A stretch of 64,000 nucleotides of DNA from Pseudomonas sp. MIACH (GCF_001269925.1 NZ_LHVO01000058.1:62001-126000), one strand, 5' to 3'. Positions 25,826-35,019 are shown, counted from the first letter of the stretch. Program-made: numbers and translations. The notes: generated by a model from the sequence alone, not told the origin.

Positions 25826-26416
25826 GGCCGCTCCACGGTTTTTTCGAATTATTGTTGCTCACCCCGCGCTGAACGCTGGGTGGCCGGAGTACCTCGTAAA
25901 CAACATGACATCACGGGTCCGGCCAGCCGCCACTGCACTCAATAACCGTGCCGACAACCACCCTTTAACCCGCACCGCTTATATAACTCGCTGATGTTAA
26001 TCAGCTTTCCGATTGTGCCTGCGGTACTTGCCGCGCTACTCAGGCTAAATAACGCGCCAGTTATCCGAACCGTCAGGACTCAATCTGGTGCACCACAATT
26101 ATTTTTATTTACCGACCCCGTCAAGAGGCATGTCTCAAGCGTCTGATTTGCAATAAGAAATGTTGCTCATATTAAGAACCTGTCAAGTGCGTCAAAATGG
26201 TGAGAGACCGCTACATTTTGGTGATTTTGTATCTTTATCCTTATAAATCAATAGATTAAATACGATATATGCTTATAAAAAATCTTCTTGCTCTATCGAA
26301 AAACTCGGGCTAGTTTCTATTCCTGTCACCGATGACAGGAATTAACCAAACATCGGCGCGTAGCCATACAACACTTAGAACTGGCACAAGCCGGTCAAGC
26401 CTGTGAGGAACTCGAC
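25826..26416. promoter_or_regulatory. Divergent control region of the pyrimidine catabolic genes
   Basis: 591 bp without a gene. The part from 26095 to 26310 is AT-rich compared with its surroundings and should hold promoters for both directions. It contains the 24-bp palindrome at 26319-26342 (listed separately). I see no convincing RutR-type TTGACCA-N2-TGGTCAA box and no full sigma-54 site. Confidence 0.6.
26319..26342. promoter_or_regulatory. Perfect 10-bp inverted repeat, candidate operator
   Basis: ATTCCTGTCA-CCGA-TGACAGGAAT, 75 bp before the dihydropyrimidinase start. Perfect symmetry and position upstream of a catabolic operon suggest an operator, perhaps for the RutR-like regulator at 30621. 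A half-site (CCTGTCA) occurs at 26179-26185. Confidence 0.5.
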
Positions 26417-27856
26417 ATGTCGCTGTTGATCCGTGGCGCCACCGTTATTACCCATGATGAAAGTTACCGCGCCGATGTTTTATGCGCAGGCGGTCTGATT
26501 CGCGCCATTGGCACGGACTTGGATATTCCCGCCGGCACTGAACAACTCGACGGCAGCGGCCAATATTTGATGCCCGGCGGCATCGACCCCCATACCCATA
26601 TGCAACTGCCCTTCATGGGCACGGTGGCCAGTGAAGATTTTTTCAGCGGCACGGCGGCGGGTTTGGCGGGAGGCACCACCTCGATCATCGACTTCGTGAT
26701 TCCCAACCCGCAGCAATCGTTGATGGAAGCGTTCCATCAGTGGCGTGGCTGGGCGCAAAAGTCTGCGTCCGACTACGGCTTTCATGTGGCAATTACCTGG
26801 TGGAGCGAACAGGTGCGCGAGGAAATGGCCGAGCTGGTCAGCCATCACGGCATCAACAGCTTCAAGCATTTCATGGCCTACAAGAACGCAATCATGGCGG
26901 CCGACGACACCCTGGTGGCCAGCTTCGAACGCTGCCTGGAACTCGGCGCCGTGCCCACCGTGCATGCGGAAAACGGCGAGTTGGTGTACCACCTGCAACG
27001 CAAGCTGATGGCCCAGGGCATCACCGGGCCGGAAGCGCACCCGCTGTCGCGCCCGTCCCAGGTGGAAGGCGAAGCGGCCAGCCGCGCCATTCGTATCGCC
27101 GAGACCATCGGCACGCCGCTGTACCTGGTGCACGTGTCTACCAAGGAGGCGCTGGATGAAATCACCTACGCCCGGGGCAAGGGCCAGGCGGTCTACGGCG
27201 AAGTGCTCGCCGGCCACCTGTTGCTGGACGACAGCGTCTACCAGCACCCCGACTGGCAAACCGCCGCCGGCTATGTGATGAGCCCGCCGTTCCGCCCGCG
27301 CGGGCATCAGGAAGCGCTGTGGCATGGCCTGCAATCCGGCAACCTGCACACCACCGCCACCGACCACTGCTGCTTCTGCGCCGAGCAAAAAGCCGCCGGG
27401 CGTGACGACTTCAGCAAGATCCCCAACGGCACCGCCGGTATCGAAGACCGCATGGCGCTGCTGTGGCACGAAGGGGTCAACACCGGGCGCCTGTCGATGC
27501 AGGAGTTCGTCGCGCTGACCTCCACCAACACCGCGAAGATCTTCAATCTCTACCCGCGCAAAGGCGCGATCCGCGTGGGTGCGGATGCCGACCTGGTGCT
27601 GTGGGATCCCGAAGGCACGCGGACCATTTCCGCCAAGACCCACCATCAGAAGGTCGACTTCAACATCTTCGAAGGCAAGACCGTGCGCGGCGTGCCGAGC
27701 CACACCATCAGCCAGGGCAAGCTGGTCTGGGCCGATGGCGACCTGCGCGCCGAGCGCGGGGCCGGGCGCTATGTGGAACGGCCGGCGTATCCGTCGGTGT
27801 TTGAGCAGTTGAGCAAGCGGGCGGAGCATTCCAGGCCGGTTGCTGTGAAGCGCTGA
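26417..27856 (+). CDS. hydA: Dihydropyrimidinase (D-hydantoinase)
   Basis: 479 residues, the usual length. Binuclear metal site residues: His59 and His61 in GGIDPHTHMQLPF, carbamylated Lys150 in NSFKHFMAYKN, the histidine in VPTVHAENGE, and the aspartate in ATDHCCF. Opens dihydrouracil and dihydrothymine to N-carbamoyl-beta-amino acids in the cytoplasm. It is followed by pydX and pydA after 62 bp, so the operon runs dihydropyrimidinase, then both subunits of the dehydrogenase that makes its substrate. Confidence 0.96.
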   Translation: MSLLIRGATVITHDESYRADVLCAGGLIRAIGTDLDIPAGTEQLDGSGQYLMPGGIDPHTHMQLPFMGTVASEDFFSGTAAGLAGGTTSIIDFVIPNPQQSLMEAFHQWRGWAQKSASDYGFHVAITWWSEQVREEMAELVSHHGINSFKHFMAYKNAIMAADDTLVASFERCLELGAVPTVHAENGELVYHLQRKLMAQGITGPEAHPLSRPSQVEGEAASRAIRIAETIGTPLYLVHVSTKEALDEITYARGKGQAVYGEVLAGHLLLDDSVYQHPDWQTAAGYVMSPPFRPRGHQEALWHGLQSGNLHTTATDHCCFCAEQKAAGRDDFSKIPNGTAGIEDRMALLWHEGVNTGRLSMQEFVALTSTNTAKIFNLYPRKGAIRVGADADLVLWDPEGTRTISAKTHHQKVDFNIFEGKTVRGVPSHTISQGKLVWADGDLRAERGAGRYVERPAYPSVFEQLSKRAEHSRPVAVKR

Positions 27857-27918
27857 GACCGCCAGGCAACAAAAATGCCCACTTAGAGGCAATCCAAAAA
27901 AACCGTGAGGCCAACACC

Positions 27919-29286
27919 GTGATCCAGACCCTGACCCACCTCCCCCATCCCCATGAAGACGGCGCCACCCTCGCCAGCCACTTCACCGACCTGGCGCCGC
28001 CCCTCAACGCCCGCCAGGCCCAACTGGAAGCCTCGCGCTGCCTGTATTGCTACGACGCCCCTTGCGTGAACGCATGCCCCAGCGAAATCGACATCCCGTC
28101 GTTCATCCGCAATATCCACACCGACAACGTCCAGGGCGCCGCGCAGAAAATCCTCTCGGCCAACATCCTCGGCGGCAGTTGCGCGCGAGTTTGCCCGACG
28201 GAGATCCTCTGCCAGCAAGCCTGCGTGCGTAACAACGCCGAAGAATGCGCGCCGGTGCTGATCGGCCTGTTGCAGCGCTATGCGGTAGACAACGCACACT
28301 TCAGCGAACACCCGTTCCAGCGTGCCGCTCCCACCGGCAAACGCATCGCCGTGGTCGGCGCAGGTCCCGCAGGGCTGGCCTGTGCCCATCGTGCCGCCCT
28401 GCACGGGCATGACGTGGTGATCTTCGAAGCGCGGGAAAAAGCCGGCGGCCTGAATGAATACGGAATCGCCAAGTACAAGCTGGTGGACGACTTCGCCCAG
28501 AAGGAACTGGACTTCCTCCTGCAGATCGGCGGCATCGAAATCCGCCACGGCCAACGCCTGGGCGACAACCTGACCTTGAGCGAACTGCACCAGCAATTCG
28601 ACTCGGTATTCCTCGGCCTGGGCCTGGCTGCGAGCAAGCAACTCGGCTTACCCCATGAGGACGCACCCGGCCTGCTCGCCGCCACCGACTATATCCGTGA
28701 ACTGCGCCAGGCCGATGACCTGACCCAACTGCCCCTGGCCGACCGCTGCATCGTGCTCGGCGCCGGCAATACCGCCATCGACATGGCCGTGCAAATGGCC
28801 CGGCTCGGAGCACGCGACGTAAATCTCGTCTACCGCCGTGGCCTGTCCGACATGGGCGCCACCCAGCATGAGCAGGACATCGCCAAGGCCAACCAGGTGC
28901 GCCTGCTGACTTGGGCCCAACCCGAAGAAGTCCTGCTCGACGACCAGGGTCACGTACGCGGCATGCGCTTCGCCCGTACCCGCCTGGAAAACGGCCGCCT
29001 GCACCCCACCGGTGAGACCTTCGAACTGGCCGCCGATGCCATCTTCAAGGCCATCGGCCAGGGCTTCGATCACGACGCCTTGCACGATCCCCTGGCGCAA
29101 CAGCTGCACCGCGTCGGCGAGCGTATTTTCGTCGACGAACAGCTGCGCACCAGCATCCCTGGGGTCTATGCCGGCGGCGACTGCGTCAGCCTCGGCCAGG
29201 ACCTCACCGTGCAGGCGGTGCAACACGGCAAGCTGGCCGCCGAAGCCATGCACGCCCAACTCATGCTGAATGTGGAGGCTGCGTAA
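27919..29286 (+). CDS. pydX: Dihydropyrimidine dehydrogenase, NAD(P)-binding subunit
   Basis: 455 residues starting at GTG 27919 with GTGAGG upstream. It resembles the small subunit of glutamate synthase: N-terminal 4Fe-4S cysteines (SRCLYCYDAPCVNACPSEIDIPSF and SCARVCPTEILCQQAC), the FAD motif VVGAGPAGLACAHRAALHGHDV, and an NAD(P) motif around IVLGAGNTAIDMAVQMARLGA. It takes electrons from NAD(P)H and passes them to PydA to reduce uracil and thymine (E. coli PreT equivalent). Its TAA overlaps the ATG of pydA (TAATG), giving tight translational coupling. Confidence 0.95.
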   Translation: MIQTLTHLPHPHEDGATLASHFTDLAPPLNARQAQLEASRCLYCYDAPCVNACPSEIDIPSFIRNIHTDNVQGAAQKILSANILGGSCARVCPTEILCQQACVRNNAEECAPVLIGLLQRYAVDNAHFSEHPFQRAAPTGKRIAVVGAGPAGLACAHRAALHGHDVVIFEAREKAGGLNEYGIAKYKLVDDFAQKELDFLLQIGGIEIRHGQRLGDNLTLSELHQQFDSVFLGLGLAASKQLGLPHEDAPGLLAATDYIRELRQADDLTQLPLADRCIVLGAGNTAIDMAVQMARLGARDVNLVYRRGLSDMGATQHEQDIAKANQVRLLTWAQPEEVLLDDQGHVRGMRFARTRLENGRLHPTGETFELAADAIFKAIGQGFDHDALHDPLAQQLHRVGERIFVDEQLRTSIPGVYAGGDCVSLGQDLTVQAVQHGKLAAEAMHAQLMLNVEAA

Positions 29287-30560
29287 TGGCCGATCTCTCG
29301 ATTGTGTTCGCCGGTATCAAGGCCCCCAACCCGTTCTGGCTGGCCTCCGCGCCGCCCACCGACAAAGCCTACAACGTGGTCCGTGCGTTTGAAGCGGGCT
29401 GGGGCGGCGTGGTGTGGAAGACCCTGGGTGAAGACCCGGCGGCGGTCAACGTGTCATCCCGGTACTCGGCGCACTACGGCGCCAACCGTGAAGTGCTGGG
29501 CATCAACAATATCGAGCTGATCACCGACCGTTCCCTGGAGATCAACCTGCGGGAAATCACCCAGGTGAAAAAGGATTGGCCCGACCGCGCGCTGATCGTG
29601 TCGCTGATGGTGCCCTGCGTTGAGGAATCCTGGAAAAACATCCTGCCCCTGGTGGAAGCCACCGGCTGCGACGGCATTGAGCTGAACTTCGGTTGCCCCC
29701 ACGGCATGCCCGAACGCGGCATGGGCGCAGCGGTGGGCCAGGTGCCGGAGTACGTGGAACAGGTGACGCGCTGGTGCAAGACCTATTGCTCGCTGCCGGT
29801 GATCGTCAAGCTCACGCCGAATATCACCGACATCCGTGTGGCCGCGCGGGCAGCGTATCGCGGCGGTGCGGACGCGGTGTCGCTGATCAACACCATCAAC
29901 TCCATCACCAGCGTGGACCTGGAACGCATGGTCGCCCTGCCGATGGTCGGCACCCAGAGCACCCACGGCGGCTACTGCGGCTCGGCGGTCAAGCCGATTG
30001 CCCTGAACATGGTCGCCGAAATCGCCCGCGACCCACAGACCCAGGGCCTGCCGATCTGCGGGATCGGCGGCATTGGCAACTGGCGCGACGCCGCGGAATT
30101 CGTCGCCCTCGGTTGCGGCGCAGTGCAGGTGTGCACGGCGGCGATGCTGCATGGTTTTCGCATCGTGGAAGAGATGAAGGATGGGCTGTCACGGTGGATG
30201 GACAGTCAGGGCTACCAGAGCTTGCAGGAATTTTCCGGGCGCGCGGTGGGCAACACCACGGACTGGAAGTATCTGGACATCAACTACCAGGTAATCGCCA
30301 AGATCGACCAAGAGGCGTGCATTGGCTGTGGGCGTTGCCATATTGCCTGTGAAGACACCTCGCACCAGGCCATCGCCAGCCTGAAACAGGCGGACGGCAC
30401 GCATAAATACGAAGTGATCGATGATGAGTGCGTGGGCTGCAACCTGTGCCAGATCACCTGCCCGGTGGCGGATTGCATCGAGATGGTGCCCATCGACACG
30501 GGCAAGCCGTTTTTGAATTGGACGCAGGATCCGAGGAATCCTTACCGGGAGGCGGTGTAG
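29286..30560 (+). CDS. pydA: Dihydropyrimidine dehydrogenase, catalytic subunit
   Basis: 424 residues. Residues 1-about 320 form an FMN barrel of the dihydroorotate-dehydrogenase type (PNPFWLASAPPTDKAYNVVRAFEAGWGGVVWKT; NFGCPHGMPERGMGAAVGQ with the active-site cysteine region). The C-terminus has two 4Fe-4S clusters, CIGCGRCHIACEDTSHQ and CVGCNLCQITCPVADC. It reduces uracil and thymine with electrons from PydX (E. coli PreA equivalent). Last gene of the operon; a perfect hairpin follows the stop. Confidence 0.96.
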   Translation: MADLSIVFAGIKAPNPFWLASAPPTDKAYNVVRAFEAGWGGVVWKTLGEDPAAVNVSSRYSAHYGANREVLGINNIELITDRSLEINLREITQVKKDWPDRALIVSLMVPCVEESWKNILPLVEATGCDGIELNFGCPHGMPERGMGAAVGQVPEYVEQVTRWCKTYCSLPVIVKLTPNITDIRVAARAAYRGGADAVSLINTINSITSVDLERMVALPMVGTQSTHGGYCGSAVKPIALNMVAEIARDPQTQGLPICGIGGIGNWRDAAEFVALGCGAVQVCTAAMLHGFRIVEEMKDGLSRWMDSQGYQSLQEFSGRAVGNTTDWKYLDINYQVIAKIDQEACIGCGRCHIACEDTSHQAIASLKQADGTHKYEVIDDECVGCNLCQITCPVADCIEMVPIDTGKPFLNWTQDPRNPYREAV

Positions 30561-30567
30561 GCCTTTA

Positions 30568-30601
30568 GGCCGCTATCGGGGGCTTGCCCCCGATAGCGGC
30601 C
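30568..30601. terminator. Perfect 15-bp REP-core hairpin between convergent genes
   Basis: GGCCGCTATCGGGGG-CTTG-CCCCCGATAGCGGCC, starting eight bp after the pydA stop and ending 19 bp before the regulator stop. The sequence is REP core without TGTGGGAGG ends. It lacks a T-run but is stable enough to mark the 3' end of both transcripts. Confidence 0.65.
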
Positions 30602-30620
30602 CTCAGCCCCACCACAACAA

Positions 30621-31241
30621 TCAAGGCTCCAACCCAATCCCGCGCAAAATCACACTGGTCACCGTCTGGATCGCCTTCTCGAACTGCATATCCGACAACG
30701 GCTGGTGATCATTCAGAATCTTCACCTGGTGATCAAAGTCGGCATAGTGCTGGGTCGACGCCCAGATCATGTACAGCAGGCTCGACGGTTCCACCGGCAG
30801 GATGCGTTTGTCTTCCACCCACTGGCGAATTTTCGCTTCCTTCATCTTGGCCCAGTCGTACAGGCTCTCATCCAGGGCCTCACCCAGTGTCGGCGCGCCG
30901 TGGATGATCTCGTTGGCCCAGACCTTGGAACCATAGGGCCGCGTGCGCGAGCGTTGCATCTTGGCGCGGATGTAACTGCTGAGCACCACACGGGGGTCAT
31001 CGAAGGTCTCGAAGCTGAGGGCGTCCTGCTTCCACACTTCCAGCAGGTCGAACAGCACCGCGCTGTACAGCTCGCTCTTGGTGGTGAAGTAGTAATGCAG
31101 GTTGGAGCGCGGCAGTTGCACTTCTTCGGCAATATCGGCCATGGCGGTGCTGCCGTAGCCCTTTTCAGCGAAGATTTTCTCCGCCGCCAGCAGGATTTTT
31201 TCGACGTTGACCCGGCGAATTCCGCTCTTGTGATTGCCCAT
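30621..31241 (-). CDS. TetR regulator, RutR/YcdC-like
   Basis: 206 residues from ATG 31241 (AGGGAG upstream). The N-terminal HTH lies at about 10-60 (KILLAAEKIFAEKGYGSTAMADIAEEVQLPRSNLHYYFTTKSELYSAV); the C-terminal half (IRAKMQRSRTRPYGSKVWANEIIHGAPTL) resembles the YcdC/RutR ligand domain. RutR in E. coli binds uracil and controls pyrimidine genes, so this is the natural candidate regulator for the pyd/hyd genes to its left. It is convergent with pydA rather than inside the operon. The ligand is inferred. Confidence 0.9.
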   Translation of the reverse strand: MGNHKSGIRRVNVEKILLAAEKIFAEKGYGSTAMADIAEEVQLPRSNLHYYFTTKSELYSAVLFDLLEVWKQDALSFETFDDPRVVLSSYIRAKMQRSRTRPYGSKVWANEIIHGAPTLGEALDESLYDWAKMKEAKIRQWVEDKRILPVEPSSLLYMIWASTQHYADFDHQVKILNDHQPLSDMQFEKAIQTVTSVILRGIGLEP

Positions 31242-31356
31242 AAGGGCTCCCTGACAAAGACATGACCCAAAGACTACCACCGCTCTAGATCGGGGCGACA
31301 GGCGCAGTCGAAACTTCGTACACTGCCCGCTCCTAACCATTGATGGGTATCGCACA

Positions 31357-31722
31357 ATGTTGATCAAGAAAACCCTGACCACTGTCGCCCTGCTCGCCTC
31401 GCTGCTGGGTGCCTCCGCAGCATTTGCCCATGCTCATCTCAAAAGCGCCACGCCTGCGGCAGACAGCAGCGTCGCCGCGCCTGCCGATCTGCGCCTGACC
31501 TTCAGCGAAGGCGTCGAAGCCACCTTCACCAAGGTGTCCTTGAGCAAGGACGGCACCGAAATCGCCATCAAAGGCCTGGAAACCCCGGACGCCGACAAGA
31601 AAACCCTGGTGGTGACGCCAGCCGCGCCGCTCGCGGCCGGTAATTACAAAGTGGTGTGGAATGCGGTGTCGGTCGACACCCATAAAAGCAACGGCGAATA
31701 CAGCTTCAAGGTCGGCCAATAA
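31357..31722 (+). CDS. copC: Periplasmic copper-binding protein CopC
   Basis: 121 residues. The signal peptide (1-24) ends in AFA, so the mature protein begins with His25-Ala-His27-Leu, giving the N-terminal Cu(II) ligand. The CopC fold follows, with VDTHKSNGEYSF supplying further Asp and His ligands. No Met-rich Cu(I) loop is visible, so this is the Cu(II)-only type. It lies four bases upstream of copD, in a two-gene unit without copA/copB or a regulator nearby. Confidence 0.94.
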   Translation: MLIKKTLTTVALLASLLGASAAFAHAHLKSATPAADSSVAAPADLRLTFSEGVEATFTKVSLSKDGTEIAIKGLETPDADKKTLVVTPAAPLAAGNYKVVWNAVSVDTHKSNGEYSFKVGQ

Positions 31723-31725
31723 CCC

Positions 31726-32583
31726 ATGGCAACGCTGCTGGTGCTGTGCCGGTTCGTGCATTTCATCGTCGTGCTGTTGATGTTCGGGGCCTGGGTGTTC
31801 AGGCCCTGGCTTCTGGGCGCTGCACCGCAGCCCATGTTGGACCGGCAATTGTTGCGTATCACCCGTGGGCTGGCAGGGACGGCCCTCGCGTCGGGGGTGA
31901 TCTGGTTGGGATTGATTACCGCCAGCATGGCCGGCTCATGGCCGGCAGCGCTGGAACTCTCGACCGTGCAACAGGTGCTGGGCAAGACCTTTTTTGGCCA
32001 AGTGTGGACCTGGCACCTGCTGCTCAACCTGTTGCTGGTGATCGTCCTGATCAAGCCCTGGCCCGCCTTGCGCCTGCCGTTGCTCGCGCTGTTGCTGGCA
32101 ACCCTGGCGCCCGTTGGTCATGGTGCGATGCTCGATGGGCTCAGCGGACAACTGCTGATCCTCAATCAAGTGGTGCACCTGGCATGTGTCGGTGCATGGC
32201 TGGGTGGATTGTTGTTGCTGGTGTTGATCCTCAGGCAATCGCCGCGTCCGGCGTTGGAGCCGATCCTGCGGCGCTTCAGCGGTGTGGGCTATGGCCTTGT
32301 TGCCGGGCTGCTGGTCACGGGCTTGATCAACGTACGCGTGCTTACCGGCCAACTGTGGCCCACGCCGCTGTTCAGTGGGTTTGCGCTGATTCTGTTGATC
32401 AAGGTGATGCTGGTGCTGGGCATGTTGGCCTTGGCGCTGCTGAACCGATTACGCCTTGATCGCTGCGAACAGCGACCGGGCAGCTTGAAGGCCAGCGTAA
32501 TGGTGGAGTGGCTGCTGGGTATTTGCGCAGTCGCCGCCGTGTCCCTGCTGGGCACCTTGCCACCGATGGTCCTGGCGGACTGA
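31726..32583 (+). CDS. copD: Copper import membrane protein CopD
   Basis: 285 residues, about eight membrane helices (FVHFIVVLLMFGAWVF at the start, and the LNQVVHLACVGAWLGGLLLLVLIL segment with the conserved histidine). CopD works with CopC in copper uptake or handling across the inner membrane. The start lies three bases after the copC stop, so translation is coupled. No terminator is visible before the porin gene. Confidence 0.93.
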   Translation: MATLLVLCRFVHFIVVLLMFGAWVFRPWLLGAAPQPMLDRQLLRITRGLAGTALASGVIWLGLITASMAGSWPAALELSTVQQVLGKTFFGQVWTWHLLLNLLLVIVLIKPWPALRLPLLALLLATLAPVGHGAMLDGLSGQLLILNQVVHLACVGAWLGGLLLLVLILRQSPRPALEPILRRFSGVGYGLVAGLLVTGLINVRVLTGQLWPTPLFSGFALILLIKVMLVLGMLALALLNRLRLDRCEQRPGSLKASVMVEWLLGICAVAAVSLLGTLPPMVLAD

Positions 32584-32600
32584 ATGTGCCCGCCTTCACT

Positions 32601-32682
32601 TAGTCATCGTATAACTTATTGTTGACAAGCCACGAAAACCCCGCAAATATCCGCCCCAATGTTGTACGACGACGTATAACAA
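32601..32682 (+). promoter_or_regulatory. Promoter and candidate GntR-type operators of the porin gene
   Basis: TTGACA at 32622-32627 is followed after 17 bp by a weak -10 (AAATAT, 32645-32650). CGTATAAC occurs on both sides: in ATCGTATAACTTA at 32607-32619 and in the imperfect dyad GTTGTACGACGACGTATAAC beginning at 32661. A related GTCGTATGAC element is upstream of the uronate dehydrogenase gene (34162-34180, minus strand). Shared sites suggest one regulator for porin and catabolic genes. Confidence 0.45.
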
Positions 32683-32715
32683 ATAATAAAAACAACAAAT
32701 GAAGGGAGCGTCACT

Positions 32716-33978
32716 GTGAGTCAATTCGCCCGTAATTCCTCGTCGTGTATCGGCCTTATCGGTCTCACCAGCCTGGCCCTCACCCTGCCCCTCGTCGCCC
32801 ACGCCGAAGGTTTTGTCGACGACGCCAAGGCCACGCTCAACCTGCGCAACGCCTACTTCAACCGCAACTTCACCAACCCGAGCAACCCTCAGGGCAAGGC
32901 CGAAGAGTGGACGCAGAGTTTTATTCTCGACGCCAAGTCCGGCTTCACCCAGGGCACCGTGGGGTTCGGCATTGATGTGCTGGGGCTGTATTCACAGAAG
33001 CTCGATGGCGGCAAAGGCACCGGCGGTACTCAGTTGCTGCCGATCCACGATGACGGCCGCCCCGCTGACAATTTCGGACGCCTGGGCGTGGCGCTGAAAA
33101 CCAGACTGTCGAAGACCGAATTGAAGGTCGGCGAATGGATGCCGGTGCTGCCGATCCTGCGCTCCGACGATGGCCGCTCGCTGCCCCAGACCTTTCGTGG
33201 CGGCCAGGTGACGTCCAACGAAATCGCCGGCCTGACCCTCTACGGCGGCCAGTTTCGCGGCAACAGCCCGCGCAACGACGCGAGCATGGAAGACATGTTC
33301 ATGAACGGCAAAGCCGCGTTCACCTCTGACCGCTTCAACTTCGGCGGCGGCGAATACACCTTCAACGACAAGCGCACCCAGGTCGGCGTGTGGTACGCCG
33401 AGTTGACCGATATCTACCAGCAGCAGTACCTCAACCTGACCCACAGCCAGCCCGTGGGCGACTGGACCCTGGGCGCCAACCTGGGTTTCTTCAACGGCAA
33501 GGAAGACGGCAGCGCCCTGGCCGGCGACCTCGACAACAAAACCGTGTTCGCCCTGCTCTCGGCCAAATACGGCGGCAACACTTTCTACGTTGGCTTGCAG
33601 AAACTCACCGGCGACAGCGTGTGGATGCGCGTCAACGGCACCAGTGGCGGCACCCTGGCCAACGACAGCTACAACGCCAGCTACGACAACGCCAAGGAAA
33701 AATCCTGGCAGGTGCGGCATGACTTCAACTTCGTCGTACTCGGTGTGCCAGGGCTGACCATGATGAACCGCTATATCAGCGGCAGTAACGTGCACACCGG
33801 GGCGATCACCGATGGCAAGGAATGGGGGCGCGAATCGGAGTTGGCCTACACCGTGCAGAGCGGTGCGTTGAAGAACCTGAACGTTAAGTGGCGTAATTCC
33901 ACCATGCGTCGGGATTTCAGCAACAACGAGTTCGACGAAAACCGGATCTTTATCAGCTATCCAATCTCCCTGCTGTAG
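32716..33978 (+). CDS. OprD-family outer-membrane porin
   Basis: 420 residues starting at GTG 32716 (GAAGGGAG upstream). Signal peptide to about residue 32 (LVAHAEGFVDDAKATLNLRNAYFNRNF). The mature start and the pattern of alternating beta strands ending in ISYPISLL (terminal hydrophobic residue) are those of the OprD/Opd porins, 18-stranded barrels for acidic or basic small solutes. Next to uronate dehydrogenase and a TRAP transporter, its likely cargo is a sugar acid such as galacturonate or glucuronate (compare OpdK-type porins). Confidence 0.92.
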   Translation: MSQFARNSSSCIGLIGLTSLALTLPLVAHAEGFVDDAKATLNLRNAYFNRNFTNPSNPQGKAEEWTQSFILDAKSGFTQGTVGFGIDVLGLYSQKLDGGKGTGGTQLLPIHDDGRPADNFGRLGVALKTRLSKTELKVGEWMPVLPILRSDDGRSLPQTFRGGQVTSNEIAGLTLYGGQFRGNSPRNDASMEDMFMNGKAAFTSDRFNFGGGEYTFNDKRTQVGVWYAELTDIYQQQYLNLTHSQPVGDWTLGANLGFFNGKEDGSALAGDLDNKTVFALLSAKYGGNTFYVGLQKLTGDSVWMRVNGTSGGTLANDSYNASYDNAKEKSWQVRHDFNFVVLGVPGLTMMNRYISGSNVHTGAITDGKEWGRESELAYTVQSGALKNLNVKWRNSTMRRDFSNNEFDENRIFISYPISLL

Positions 33979-34008
33979 AACCTAGTCTCCCAGCCCCAGA
34001 AAATCCCC

Positions 34009-34097
34009 TGTGGGAGGGGGCTTGCTCCCGATGGCGGTGGGTCAGTAACAGATGCATTCACTGGCACGCCCTCATCGAGGGCAAGCCCCCTCCCACA
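34009..34097. repeat. REPIN (89 bp)
   Basis: TGTGGGAGGGGGCTTGCTCC at the left, GGGCAAGCCCCCTCCCACA at the right, diverged unique core. It sits between the porin gene and the uronate dehydrogenase gene and may separate their transcripts. Confidence 0.9.
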
Positions 34098-34161
34098 GTT
34101 TGAATCTCACTCGTCTGGAAGAACGTTGACAACCTGGGGAATCCCTAACAATACTTCGGCA

Positions 34162-34180
34162 TAGTCATACGACAACCTAC
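34162..34180. promoter_or_regulatory. Candidate operator upstream of uronate dehydrogenase
   Basis: AGTCATACGACAACCT reads on the minus strand as AGGTTGTCGTATGACT. Its GTCGTATGAC core matches the CGTATAAC elements upstream of the porin gene. It lies about 20-38 bp before the ATG. Confidence 0.35.
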
Positions 34181-34200
34181 AACAAAAATTTGGAATCCCC

Positions 34201-35019
34201 ATGACCACGACCACCCCCACTCCCTTCAACCGCCTGCTGCTCACCGGTGCCGCCGGCGGCCTCGGCAAAGTCCTGCGCGAACGCCTGCGTCCTTACGCCC
34301 AGGTACTGCGCCTGTCGGACATCGCCAGCATGGCCCCGCCGGTGGATGCCTCGGAAGAAGTCCAGCCCTGCGACCTCGCCGACAAACAAGCCGTGCACCA
34401 CCTGGTGGAGGGCGTCGACGCTATCCTGCACTTCGGCGGTGTATCGGTGGAGCGTCCGTTTGAAGAAATCCTCGGCGCGAATATCAGCGGCACCTTCCAT
34501 ATCTACGAAGCCGCGCGCCGCCACGGGGTAAAGCGCGTGATCTTTGCCAGCTCCAACCATGTGATCGGTTTCTATAAGCAGACCGAAACCATCGACGCCC
34601 ATTCCCCACGCCGCCCCGACAGTTACTACGGGCTGTCCAAGTCCTACGGCGAAGACATGGCGAGTTTCTACTTCGACCGCTACGGCATCGAGACCGTGAG
34701 CATCCGTATCGGCTCCTCGTTCCCGGAACCGCAGAACCGCCGGATGATGCACACCTGGCTGAGCTTCGACGACCTGACCCAACTGCTCGAACGCGCGCTG
34801 TATACGCCGAACGTCGGCCACACCGTGGTCTACGGCATGTCGGATAACCTCGACACCTGGTGGGACAACCGCTACGCCGCGCACCTGGGCTACGCCCCGA
34901 AAGACAGCTCCGAAGTCTTCCGCGCCCAGGTCGAAACCCAGCCACCCGTGGCCGCCGATGACCCCGCCAAGGTCTATCAGGGCGGTGCGTTCTGCGCTGC
35001 CGGGCCATTCGGTGACTGA
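34201..35019 (+). CDS. udh: Uronate dehydrogenase (NAD-dependent)
   Basis: 272 residues, extended SDR fold: cofactor motif TGAAGGLGK near the N-terminus, then HFGGVSVERPFEEILGANISGT, SSNHVIGFYKQ, and the catalytic YYGLSKSYGED (YxxxK). The protein closely matches what I recall of the P. syringae uronate dehydrogenase, which oxidises galacturonate or glucuronate to the aldaro-lactone in the cytoplasm. It heads an operon with a lactonase-like gene and a TRAP transporter, so the pathway reading is consistent. Confidence 0.9.
   Translation: MTTTTPTPFNRLLLTGAAGGLGKVLRERLRPYAQVLRLSDIASMAPPVDASEEVQPCDLADKQAVHHLVEGVDAILHFGGVSVERPFEEILGANISGTFHIYEAARRHGVKRVIFASSNHVIGFYKQTETIDAHSPRRPDSYYGLSKSYGEDMASFYFDRYGIETVSIRIGSSFPEPQNRRMMHTWLSFDDLTQLLERALYTPNVGHTVVYGMSDNLDTWWDNRYAAHLGYAPKDSSEVFRAQVETQPPVAADDPAKVYQGGAFCAAGPFGD

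Noticed and set aside
26381..26400. TGGCACAAGCC as a sigma-54 -24 element before hydA
   Set aside because: The -12 TTGC element is missing at the correct spacing (GGTCAAGC is found instead).
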